From Armillaria gallica (Eukaryota; Basidiomycota; Agaricomycetes; Agaricales; Physalacriaceae), in NCBI GenBank assembly GCA_037576215.1, contig JBANDB010000015.1, positions 124,001 through 188,000 of the forward strand: a DNA stretch of 64,000 nt, written 5' to 3'. This document shows, piece after piece, positions 46,896-57,796 of this stretch (within the stretch, counting starts at the first letter, position 1; the number at the start of each line of letters is the position of its first letter). Made by a program: the position numbers and the translations under genes. Below the pieces are notes generated by a model. That model was not told the DNA's origin. It made no database searches and saw only the letters and a list, made by a program, of their open reading frames with translations.

Positions 46896-49512
46896 CTTTG
46901 GTTCAGGGAGTTGGTCGAAATTATCTTTGTCAAATAGATCATTGAAATCTCTGCACCAGTCTGGGATCATTTCTTTGAACATCTTGGTCTTCTTGTCTGC
47001 GTTTGCCTTGGCTGCGAGGTCATTTGTGTGATGAGCACGTATGAGAATGGCTTGTGTGAAATCTATTGTGAGGATGGTCTCCCCTTCCTCTAGTTCTTTG
47101 TCCCACTTGTCATCTGGATCTGTGTCAGGTAGTACGAATGGGGTTTTATGGCATTGGCATTGCGCAAACGTTAATCCTCCAGTTTTCCAATTGATGATCG
47201 GATTGTGTTGGGTGAGCCAATCATGACCAAGGAAGATATGTTTGTCACCAAGCTCTGTGATGGCTAGATCTATTCATTCCGCATGATCTCTGATTATGAG
47301 GCAGATCTCGGTGTATTTGGTAATTGACCCTCCTTGGTTCTGAGATCCATCTGCATTATAGACTGGGATTGGTGCAGCCATTGTGTGAGTCAGGATGTTA
47401 TGTTGCTCAACAAAGCTTTGGTTGATGGCACTACTGGTGCATCTGCTGTCTACTAGTGTGGAGGTTGAGATTCGGGTAATGTTTTCTAGAGTCTCGATCT
47501 GAACGTTGAGGGCTAGGTCCTTTCCTTTCCCACTTAGTCTGCTGATGTACTGTTTCAGTTGTTGCAACTCCTCGAGCCACCAGAGCGCATTAACGCACTC
47601 TGCCTTCCATATTCCTTCGATCATCTCATCGATGACCTCCCCTGCACGTGTCTTGTGAATCTAATTCTTCAAGATTGCTTTTGCCTCTCCCTCCATCCTG
47701 GCCTCTACTATTCCTCATAAAGTCCACTCAGCTCCGAATGGTTTGAGCCATTCGTGCAGGACCTCCTTAGCCTTCGCATTGACCTGTGAGGGCTCGACTA
47801 CTGTTGGCGAGGTCACCGCCATTTCTATAGGGGGTATTAATTTAGTGTTCTTGTTCATCATGAAACTGGTATCATCTTCTGGGTCGGGGATTTCATACAT
47901 ACTCACCTTAGGTGTCTCTTGCCTTGTTTGGGCCCCCTCATTCCTGTTGTTAGGGGTCTTTTGCATGGGGTCGGTTAAGTCCTCAGCCTTTGCCAAAGCC
48001 CCTTGGTGTATAAGGGATTTAGACTTTGGTATCTGTACAGTGATCTCTTTTACCAGAGGAGGTTTCACCGAAGCTATTTCCTTGAAACTCCCAGCAAGAC
48101 TGGGGCTCCATAGAGCCGTTTCACCAGGGAGGGTGCTAAGCACTTGTTCCCCTGTCCCATCCCGTCTAGCCGTTATGATGGGTGTCACTATGGTAGGTGA
48201 CTTGTCGTTCGATGCTTTCGCCCATAATGGGTTACTTGCCAAACATTTAGCTGCCGGTAGTCTAACTATCATGGCATCTGGTCCTGGGGTTTGATTCTTG
48301 CTTAGTTTCTGGTCTGTTTGCAAAGTCGTGGGTATATTCGAATGCACGGTAGATACTACAGATCTATAAGTACATTTAATAGGCATGATGGGTGTACCAG
48401 CTGAAACTAAGTTCTTGGCTGAGTAAGTCAAATCATTTACTCCTTGGTGCTCTCTTTTACCTCTTCAATGGATGAGAGGGTTTTTTCTTCTGTTGGATGC
48501 ATGTCCCAGTAATAATTGAGTCGGCGCATGGCTTCTTCCCTGGATTTTGGCACATTAGGGTAGTCGTGTTTGAAGTGTCCGAGTTTGCCACATCAGAAAC
48601 ACTTTGCCACTGCCTTTGCTGCATCAATATCCATTGGCATGCCGTGTCCTCCATATGTTGTCCCTGTGATTGGCTTCTTCTCTGGCGCGTTTGATGTTTG
48701 ACCACCCTTCTGGGGTGTAGTTCCCTTCTGTGCTTGCAGCTTGGAGTCAATGTGCCCAGCTGCTTCTGCCTGTTTGAGCCACCAGTTATAATACATACAG
48801 AGTAAGCGAGCCTACCACCCTTCATAGGTGGTCGGTACTTCTCCATCGGCCGAGTATATTGTATTTTTGCTTGTTTCTCAGGTGGCTTTCTTGACCTGAG
48901 CGAGCATGACTTGCTCGTTGTCACATATGTTGGTGTAGTAGGTGAGCTCTTTGAATTGCTGGAAGAACTGATCGCCATCTTGGAAGTTGACCTGCCTGAG
49001 TTTTTCCCACTGCACATGCTTGATTTGTGCATCGGCATCCTTCCAGAATCTTGCCCTGAGTTCTGATTTGAAGTCCTCATACGAGGGGTACAGCTGGTTC
49101 CCATTGGGACCCTTTCTGATGAGCCTCACACATAGCTCCCACCATTTCTCAGTGTCTCCACCAAGTCATGAGATGCAGAAGATTACTTTGTGGGGGTGGT
49201 ATTGGAAGTGGCAGTTGAAGAGATCGAAGTGTAGTTCACACTTCAGGAAGAATGGGGAGATTTTGTCGGAGTCTCCATTGAAGTCCTTGACTTCTTTCAA
49301 CATTTTTGGCTTGAGTTTGTCATAGGGGGCTACATTCCCAGCAGTTAACTCCCAGGTGGCTGGTGGGGTGGGTGGCTTTGTCGGGGCAGGTAAATGTGGA
49401 AGTGTCCATTGCTGAGGTGGGTTGGGAGGTTGTGGTCATTGGGTGGGTTGTCTGCCACTGCTATCACTCCCTGATGGACTGGCCCTGGAAAATGGTAGGT
49501 ACCCGCAAGTAT
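46896..49512 (-). pseudogene. E3 gag C-terminus, zinc knuckle, linker and protease
   Basis: From 49512 leftward: capsid (ELHFDLFN, SYEDFKSELRARFWKDAD), then a zinc knuckle near 48560-48610 where the second residue block reads CF-stop-CGKLGHFKHDY. The Arg is TGA and the last Cys is Tyr, so zinc binding is lost. The linker MTYSAKNLVSAGTP to LKPFGAEW runs 48431-47715. The protease region has VDSRCTSSAINQ (Arg codon 47442-47444 in place of the Gly of D-S-G) and the FLGHDWL-like segment before 46990. Colinear with E1 13200-15720. Confidence 0.85.
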
Positions 49513-49516
49513 ATGT

Positions 49517-51191
49517 TGATGAGCCTCCAGGCTCTGTACACTCAGAATTTGCGGATTTTCCCTGCTAATTAACGCTACTGTCCCTTCAACGGACTTTCAG
49601 CAAACCAATGATTGCACACTCACTGATACCACTTTCATCCTATGGCAACCACTCCTTATGCGATTTGTTATCCATCCCATCTTGCCACGCATCATAATTG
49701 CTGTACTTCATCACGGCAAGGCACTTTTGATCAACAATCACCCCAATCCAGAATTGATGCATCACTCAGAAGCACCTAGTTGACGCGCTCATTGATCACT
49801 TAATGAAAATGATGTGATTGATGTGAGTACCCTCCCAGCTATGGCAACTACAGACTGTGTTTACTAAGGCTGTTACTTCACCAAGGCTTCAAGAAAACAT
49901 TACCCCATGCGTACTCCTCAGCACGATGACTATCGCTCAAGTAATCTGCAGCTAAACAGCACCTAACGATCTGTGCATTGCTTAGCCAAACCATATGGTT
50001 CGCATCCATATGCAGCAACATTGATGAGTTGCTGTTACTTTAGAAGACCAAGGACCATATGTTTCCTATGACTTTTTACAAAGCCAAGGCCTTACAGCCT
50101 TACTAAGTCTCGCATATTTACTCTATTTATAAATTCGTACTTGTAGTATAAAAACTAGCTAGAAAACATAGTTACAGGGCAGTTCATCTCTAGTTGACCC
50201 CAGACTATGTCAATTATCGTCACACACTAGTCTATCGCCAGTAAACCACGTCTATTCACCGTTCTATAGCAATATACCATTTACCCCAGCATATTCTCGA
50301 TTGCACGTCGACTCTTGAGCTCACCAGAGTTATCCCACAGTTTTTAACTGTGAAGAGTCCTTCATTACGTGCTCTTTGCTCTTAACACTATTGGTGCATG
50401 CTCATACTGTGCCAATACATGATCACTGCGCTATACCTCACCCCCATTATCTTTTATAGGCCGTCATTGTTTCACTTTCACACCATTGGAGTTTTTACAG
50501 TTTCACTTTTGCCATCGTTATCGTTGCCCACTTGGGTAGTCTCAGAGCAGACTTAGGATCAGTTTCAGCCAGTTTTTGTATAGTATCAGTCCCTCGAGTG
50601 GACTTGAAGGTTAGTTTGACATAGGATAGGATTGTTTCAGCACCAGACAAGTTTTGACATCGACTCAGCACCATCGCATCGTATAGGACCAGTATCATCA
50701 CCAGTTTTTGTAGTTCCACATTTTCTCTTGCCAGCCCACCCTCAGCACCTCATTCCACGTTTATTTCACCACTCGTAGTCCCTAAGCCATTTTCTCATCG
50801 CCTCGCTCATCCATAGACTATTGTCGACCGTTTAGTCTATCTCCATCGTTCACCCCACTCAGATTACCGTCCAGCGACATTTTCTAGTCTCGCAGCACAT
50901 TTTCTCATATGGATTCGTTGTATTCATGTCATACCCATTTTTGTTCCCTCTCATTTTGAGAGATCCCTACCGGCTTGAAGCCATAGCATCTAGTACTCGA
51001 CTACCAAGCAGTACTACTTCGCAGACTTAAAGTCACAGTGTATTCTTGTGTGTGGGGGAATTGTTCTACTGCATGGAGGTGCCCCAAACCACTCGCACAC
51101 ACGATCGCCTTGATTGCCATGCCACTACAATAATTAACCAAGCTCATTCCGAGTTGGTGTTGCCGTTGCCATGGAAGTCTTAGGCCCATCA
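49517..51191 (+). repeat. LTR-like repeat D (TGATG..CATCA family), 1675 bp
   Basis: Same length and orientation as A. Flanks ATGT (49513-49516) and ACGT (51192-51195). TATAAAAACTAG near 50147 may be a promoter element. It splits the E3 gag after the A-P-P-G-T segment. Confidence 0.9.
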
Positions 51192-51195
51192 ACGT

Positions 51196-52411
51196 TCCTG
51201 GCGGTGCCTGTCCTCTGATATAAGAGAAGGCACCAACTGGTGCTCGGGGAGGTGCTACCGGTGGCGCATCCAGCATTGGTTCCTGTATCCCGATTTCGGC
51301 AGTGGCATCTTCATAAGGGGTGAGAGGCCTCATGAGGGTATTTGGGTGTAACTCATTATACAAGAGGTGAGCATTTCGCTCTGCCTCATACTGTAGGATG
51401 TGGTCTGCTGGGAGGTTCTTCTGTTTGTTCATAAAGTAGTCGTTCCCGGCTTGGGTTTCTCCCCAAGCTGGGATAAAAGGTATTTCATAAGCAAAGAAAT
51501 TATATAGGTCACAGTACTCTGCCTGAATCAGTATCTGCAGGGCCAGGAACTGGATGTCATTGAATCGGGTCTGTTCATATATACGGATGGCGTTATGGAT
51601 GGTTCTAGTTGGTGTCTCCATCTCTGTGGGGTGGGTCTGGGTTGGTTTGGCAGAGCAATGGGATGGGGGATGGCTGGGGAGACTGTCTGTGGATACCATT
51701 GATATACTCCGCCTTGGGGAGTCCCTCAGTGACGGTGTCGCTTGCCTCGCTTGCCCAGCTGTGTCCCTGGGTCTCACCAAACCAGTTGAGAGAGACCTGG
51801 GGGTAGCTCTCATTGATTTCTCAGAACGAGCGACCAATGGTTCGGGGTTCGGGGGATTGATGGGGAGGAGAGAGGTGCTGCTGGTGGACATTCTGCCCAT
51901 AGGGGATCTAGTGGGAGGGTCCAGTGATGGGTTCCTCGAGCTCTGGTACAGGATCGAGTGTCTGCTGCTGGGCCTGTACGGTCTGGTCCCAGAACTGAAT
52001 GTGCCTGTAGCCAGTTGGGGTAGGGGTTCTGTGATCAGGGGAGCCGCTGTTGGAGGGGAAGTAAGCGCTGTATGGAATGGTAATATTGTCCCAGAACTCA
52101 TTGGGAGTAATCAGGGCTGGGGGTGTTGTAGTGTGATCCCTGTGAGTCCAAGGGTTGCTACTGTGGGCACCGATAGGGGAGATGGGTCTTTTGTTGTGGC
52201 CCAGGAAGAATCCCCTTACGTGATCCTTGGCAAGTCGGGCATAGTTGCTGGGTGAGGGAGATCGAGGGGCATATGGGACAGAGTCAGCAGAACCAGTGAG
52301 GGAGATGATGATGATAAGTGTGCGCCTTCTGGGAGGGGTAGGAGGCCTTCTTGTCTGGATGATGGGAGAAGCTGACTCAACAGTGACCTCTTCTTCCGAC
52401 TCTCTAATGAT
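51196..52411 (-). pseudogene. E3 gag, middle part
   Basis: Colinear with E1 11540-12890. The upstream frame (52411-51908: DIIRESEEEVTVES, EFWDNITIPYSAYFPS) gives way to a second frame (to 51196: NAIRIYEQTRFNDI, YCDLYNFFAYE, FSYIRGQAPPGT). The same frame change occurs in E1. Confidence 0.75.
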
Positions 52412-52416
52412 GTCGT

Positions 52417-54106
52417 TGAGTGATGACACGCTCTATGAGCATTCACACGTGTAAAATTGCGAATTGTACAAATGAGTACAGGCAATAATGCCCAGACACT
52501 AAGGCAATGATGAAAGCAACAGAGCGCAGTGTTTATAATGCCAGTAATGGTATTACCAGAGTAAAGCTGGGTGGAGCGCATGGCTTAACCTGAGAATGGT
52601 ACTAGAAAGGCCATACTAGGTATGAAGTCCCAGTGCTTGACACTGAGTGCTCTGACAAGGCAAAGCATACGCGTGCTAAGAATAGCACGGGACACGCTTG
52701 TGGGGTAATTAAGACTTCGCATAGCAGTGATCTATGATGCGCAAGACATGGCAGGCCCGGAGCTTAGAGTTCTAGACCTTGAGATGTCAGAACTCAAGTA
52801 AATCCAAAGTTCAGGGCTTCAGCCGAAATGCGTGAGGCCTAGACAAGAAGCACGTTGCCCTCACTACAATGGAATTCCCTGTGAAAATACTAGGAAGCGA
52901 AATAAGAAGTTGCGGGGTGGGCTATAACTCCAGGGATATGGCAACTGATGTCAACCCGCATGTCATAGCCTTGGTAACCGATGCCGCGACACTCAGAGAC
53001 AGGACCTGGCCCCGGGCCAGACTCCTGAGTCAGCACCAAGCTATGGCGTGATAATTGCAACATGCGCGGGACGCAGGCGAAGTACCCCGCAGCTTAAATA
53101 ATACTATATTTGGTGGTACAAATTTGTAGGACGTAAAATAGATAAATAGTGCAGTGTACTCGTAGTGTACAAGTTTCGGACCCCCGTTGTAGTCGCGCAC
53201 AAGCCCTCAGCTTGACGCCCTAGCAGCAGGACTAGTTTGTAACTTCGAGCGAGAGAATAGACCGAGAGTTGATATCATACCGAGTGAATTGAGTTGCGTG
53301 CAAGGCATAGAAAGCTTAGCGGGGGACTTGTTTAGCAGGGGACTTGCTTAGCGGGGGACCTGTGTACGGTGTGAATTAATTGGTTGGGTGACTTGCACTC
53401 TAACCTGAGAAGAGGAGTACAGTGTCATTGAGGACACGCTCTTGTGCTTTGCGGGTTTTCGTGTGACGCGAGGCACTACAGGTGGCAGAGGTTCAAACCC
53501 TTTGGCTTGATTAGTGCTCGCTTGAGGGTATATATTTCCCAAGTGGCATAGGTTCGAACCCTGTGACTTGCGGACGGGGTTTTATAAGTGTATTGTGTCT
53601 CTGGATCGCATAGGTTAGAACCCTGTGGATCTACGATCGGTTTGGAAGCTTGGGCGCGTAGGTTTGAATCCTGTGGCTCTAGTGGAAGGTTTTGTGAAGG
53701 GTTTCTGCTTGGAGCGCAAAGCTTCGAGTCATGTGTTGTGTGTTTCTAGTCGTTTGAGGACGCTTTGTGTGTCGCGCTAGACTTAGTGAGGGTGTTGCGC
53801 GCGTCTCCAGACGTTGTGTGTATTGTGTCTACACCTTGCCTTGAGGCCCCGCGACAACTGTCGCGCCTCTTGTATTAAAAGCCCTTTGGACTTAGAGAAA
53901 TCTAGATACGTGACGCGCGCTATTGCTATACGTGTGTATCCTATATTCTGAGAGTTTGCTTGCCTTGTTTCTATCTGCTTCTATCGCATCAGAATCCCCC
54001 ACAAACTTGAGGATTTGTGTGTGTAGTGTTGGGTGTGGGTGTGATCAGTGTCTTCAACGCTGTTGCATTTCTAGCTTGCGCGCACAGAGTCTCTTCAGCG
54101 AGATCA
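52417..54106 (+). repeat. Solo-LTR-like repeat E, 1690 bp
   Basis: It starts TGAGTGATGACACG and ends GCGAGATCA, with a perfect 5-bp duplication GTCGT (52412-52416 and 54107-54111). Removing it restores H-P-Y-R-D-D-I-I in gag. TATTAAAAG near 53874 may be the TATA box, giving + orientation. A series of T-arm-like hairpins lies at 53490-53730. Only one copy is in the window. Confidence 0.8.
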
Positions 54107-54111
54107 GTCGT

Positions 54112-54284
54112 CACGGTATGGGTGCAATGATTGGTGGCTGCTGCCACTGGAACAGGACACCATTTACGATTTGGCTGACGGTGATTCCTCTTTGTCACAC
54201 TGCAAGCATGACTGCTGCTGTGAGGAAGATGCTGCCTACACCAATGGAGGCTCCGAAGATGGTGGTGGCTCCAGTGTCTGACAT
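54112..54284 (-). pseudogene. E3 gag N-terminus
   Basis: ATG at 54284-54282 on the - strand gives MSDTGATTIFGAS, matching MSNTATILAGTLF of E1, then stops (including at about 54195) before repeat E. Confidence 0.7.
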
Positions 54285-54326
54285 GAAGGTTCTGGTAAAG
54301 GAACCTAGGGAAAGCTTTGAGCTAAA

Positions 54327-54708
54327 TGTATGACCCAAACTCCAATCAAGAGTAAACAACGGCTGTATCATGTTCGTACAGTCACCATTGGGTCTCGTGG
54401 TGATTGGGGATCAAGACTAAGGGTTTTAGCGCTTAGCAAGAATGAATGTGTTTTGGTATGAATAAACATTAGCTCAAAGCTAGGGAATATACAGCTTTGA
54501 GTACACTACTTATATACTAAAGTGAGGGTCCTAATAATAAGTTCACCATGTTAGAAAATCACAAACAAAGTACATGGCGACCGAGTGTGACTGTATCTTG
54601 ATGTGAAGACTCCATGGAGTCGTGGATCCTAAGGATAAGATAAGATAAGCACTGAAGATAAGATAAGATAAGAGGCACTTAGGTAAAGAAAATGAATAAA
54701 TTGTAACA
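54327..54708 (-). repeat. E3 5' LTR
   Basis: 382 bp. The self-priming site lies just inside at 54311-54326, and its complement is in the LTR near 54469-54481. It has an extra GATAAGATAAGCACTGAA-type duplication relative to the other LTR. Confidence 0.9.
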
Positions 54709-55625
54709 ATAGCACATATTCTTACAGGTAATATCATCAGTTTATTGCTCTACATGGACAGAGAAAGGCTGAGCATAGCACATATTCTTGCATAAATAGT
54801 CTCCTTGCCATTTCTAACTGTTATGGAAGGGCTTGAGCCTTGTCAAAACTTCATAATAAGCTAATTATGGCATAGTCAGTACATGTATATGTTTTACCTG
54901 TCCTTGGATGGTCTCCTGGCTTTTAATCCTACCTGCTAATTTATCATTTGATATTCAATGTTGCACAATGCTTGTTGAACTTGCTTGATACTCACTTTGT
55001 AGCCTACAACATGTGTAGTTGATAGGGATGTGCACCGTATCTGTATCACAGTGGCTACATATGGTGGCTATGGATATGGGTCTGTACTGTGAGCACTTTG
55101 GATGAGCCAAAATACAGCCATATCCATACAGTTGAAGTATGGTTATCAGGGGAATGGTAGGGGACTGTTCAATGTCATTGAGGTCAGTAAATATGATCTC
55201 AATGATGCAAATTACACTTACATTTTGATGACAATTATTCACTCTCATCATGAAACTATCCATATACAGACGATGGTATGGACATGGTACAGATTTGGCA
55301 TCAGCCATATCATACTATGGGCAAGATTTTTCATATGGTCTATGGCTGTATTGTTATGGTCATATCTGTAATGGTATGGTGCACATCCCTAGTAGTTGAT
55401 GAACAGTCTATGTTCAATGAGTACTGGGTGCCAACCATACCAATTATGTGTCATGGGGGGATTGCAGAGCCAGCACCACAGTGGAATTGAAGCTCATTGC
55501 TGTAGAGCGGTAGCAGTGATGGCAGTGCAACAAAATTGGAACTCAGCCAGAATAAGCCGGGAGATGGCAATGGCTGGAAATTCAAAGTCCACCTTATTAT
55601 ATCATCATCCATCTCTCTTAATATA
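54709..55625 (-). mobile_element. Helitron R1 (non-autonomous), 5' portion
   Basis: Continues R1 from the ATAGC duplication. The - strand 5' end reads TATATTAAGAGAGATGG at 55625, lacking the first TCTA of the consensus seen in H. It abuts the 3' end of R2. Confidence 0.75.
55023..55391. mobile_element. hAT-type MITE, 369 bp
   Basis: Termini TAGGGATGTGCACC and the inverted GGTGCACATCCCTA, with a perfect 8-bp duplication GTAGTTGA (55015-55022 and 55392-55399). R2 lacks it at the matching site (about 57563), so it inserted after the copies separated. Confidence 0.9.
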
Positions 55626-55958
55626 CAAGCCTATGCCCCATGTCTTCGTCACAATTTCCAGACCCTTGTACCTCGGGTCCTGGCAACCTGACTGCAACAC
55701 GGGACTTTGGCTTGTTGGGGCCTGCCCCAAACCCAGCTTATTACTATGATATCTTGTTGAATCTCTGTTATTTCTTTGGAGCCACCGCAATGGAGCAAAA
55801 TCCTTTTTATAAGTGCCATAAAGCTTTGTTCTGTTACTTCTGTATACCATGTAATGGATGGGTAGGGACTCCCATGATTTGAGTGATCATTGTTAATAGC
55901 TGTCATTACTGGCAGGAGAGAGGGAGAGAGATATATTCTGATTCTTATGTCCCTGACT

Positions 55959-56306
55959 TAGGGCTTCGCACTATACCATATACAGTGTACGGCCATATAG
56001 AGGATGGCCATCAACCATCAGAAAATTTGGCCTTGATGGTATGGTGACAGTGACAGCTGTCATTACCGTATATCCACCAACAGTTACCTATAAGAGCAGA
56101 AATCAGCATCAAATATAACAGAAATGGTCATATTTTATTATTTTGTATCCACAATGGTCAAAAAAACTCACTAATTTATCCATTTTCAGGTACCTGTATA
56201 GGACCTGTATGATCCAAAACTGATGGAACCCTCTGACAGTACAGATATGGTACCTGTACAATGGCACATGTACAACCATACCATACAGTGATGGTGCAAA
56301 GCCCTA
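55959..56306. mobile_element. hAT-type MITE, 348 bp
   Basis: Termini TAGGGCTTCGCAC and inverted GTGCAAAGCCCTA. 8-bp duplication CCCTGACT / CCCTGACC. It is absent from R1 at the matching site (about 27315). Confidence 0.85.
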
Positions 56307-56763
56307 CCCTGACCCTGATATCTGACATGGTGGGCAGCTATGGTCATCATTTAAACTCTGATGATTTCTATAAGACTTACATCTATTGACATTCAATGCT
56401 TATTGTCAACTTGTTGCTCAATCATTGCTCATTGCTTGATACTCACATTGTTGCTATAGCATGTATAAATAGTCTCAGTTGACACTCAGTTAGGAGCCAA
56501 TCACACCAATGCTGTGCTGTGAGGAGAGTAGAGGCTTGGTAGAGGTAGCAAATTGAAACTTACCTGGTCTGCACTGTGGTATGGCAATGGCCATTTTTGA
56601 CATGATAATTGGATAAGCATGTCATAGCTGAATTGTTAAAGTCAAAACCCTCTGGAGCACTGAACATGCTGTCATCCCATCTTCTTGCTTGTCATTTCAA
56701 CAATCCCCTTCTTGGATATCATAACTATTAGTTCATTTCTATGTTTTAGTTATTACTTATTTT

Positions 56764-57097
56764 TAGGGATGTGCATCATACCATTACAAATATGACTGTA
56801 GACTGTATAAGAATTATTGGCCATGGTATGGTATGGTTGATGTCATATCCATACCATGTCCATACCATTTTCTGTATATGGATATCTGGTGCCAAAGGGT
56901 GAGTATTATACACTTCTTTTAGGTCATAGGTACTAACCTTTATGGCATAAGATCGTCTTCTGTCCCTCCCTCAATGACCATATTCAAACCATATAAATAC
57001 AGCCATATTTTAGGTCATTAAAGTTGGCCACAGTACAGACCCATATCTGTATACACTATACATAACTACCATACTACAGGTATGGTACACATCCCTA
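56764..57097. mobile_element. hAT-type MITE, 334 bp, orthologous to 27747-28080
   Basis: Same termini and site as in R1. Flanks CTTATTTT / CTTATGTT differ by one base. Confidence 0.85.
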
Positions 57098-57796
57098 CTT
57101 ATGTTCCTTTGCTTCCTCAGACTTTAAAGTAGTATGTATACATTGTATTTTGTACTCATAACCTCAGCTTGTTGCTCTACATGGACAGAAAATGGCTGAG
57201 TTGAGCTGTTCTGTATTTCTTGTATTTATGCCTTACTTATATCTCATAGCATAGTATAGCACATATTCTTACAGGTAATATCATCAGTTTATTATTCTAT
57301 ATGGACAGAGAAAGGCTGAGCATAACACATATTCTTGCATAAATGGTCTCCTTGCCATCTCTAACTGCTGCGGAAAGGTTTGAGCCTTGTCAAAGCCTCA
57401 TATTAAGCAAATTATGACATAGTCAGTACATGTATATGTTTTACCTGTCCTTCGATGGTCTCCTGGCTTCTATTCCTACCTGCTAATTTGTCATTTAATG
57501 TTTGATGTTCCACAATGCTTGTTAAACTTGCTCAATACTCACTTTGTAGCCAATAGCATGCATAGTTGGTGAACAGTCTATGTTCAGTGAGTACTGGGTG
57601 CCAGCCATGCCAATTATGTGTCATGGGGGTATTGCAGAGGCAGCAACACAGTGAAATTGAAGCTCATTGCTGTAGAGAGGTGGCAATGATGGCAGTGCAA
57701 CAGAATTGAAACTCAGCCAGAATTGGCTGGGGTATGGCAATGGCCGGAAAATTCAAAGTCAGCTTATTATGTCAGCTACCTGTCTTAATACATAGA

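Larger units (their letters stand above)
28255..54708 (-). mobile_element. E3: Ty3/Gypsy chromovirus (Tf1/sushi type), shattered by nested insertions
   Basis: The LTR at 54327-54708 (5') and the LTR split as 28255-28535 plus 36003-36080 (3') share TG..CA ends and flank ATAGC duplications (28250-28254 and 54709-54713). R2 shows the unoccupied site at 57256-57260. The internal region is colinear with E1. After removal of the nested elements (E2, B, C, D, E and a 3 kb TIR element), about 7.8 kb of E3 remain. E3 carries fewer stops than E1 in several domains but shares some of its catalytic substitutions. Confidence 0.95.
55626..57796 (-). mobile_element. Helitron R2 (non-autonomous), 2171 bp
   Basis: The 5' end (- strand) is TCTATGTATTAAGACAGG at 57796; the 3' end CATAGGCTTG is at 55626. 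It is a head-to-tail neighbour of R1 and H. It contains two MITEs and the intact site (57256-57260) where E3 entered R1. No Rep or helicase. A 68-80 codon frame at the 3' end recurs in R1 (27014) and H (57826), but it follows the shared terminal sequence and need not be coding. Confidence 0.8.

Noticed and set aside
47743..48294. 183-codon frame on the + strand
   Set aside because: Antisense shadow of the E3 pre-protease linker, which is conserved on the - strand with E1.
51554..52255. 233-codon frame on the + strand
   Set aside because: Antisense shadow of E3 gag, equivalent to the antisense frame in E1.
52417..54106. Assigning repeat E to the TGATG..CATCA family
   Set aside because: Different termini (TGAG..ATCA), a 5-bp duplication and no sequence similarity noticed beyond the end bases.
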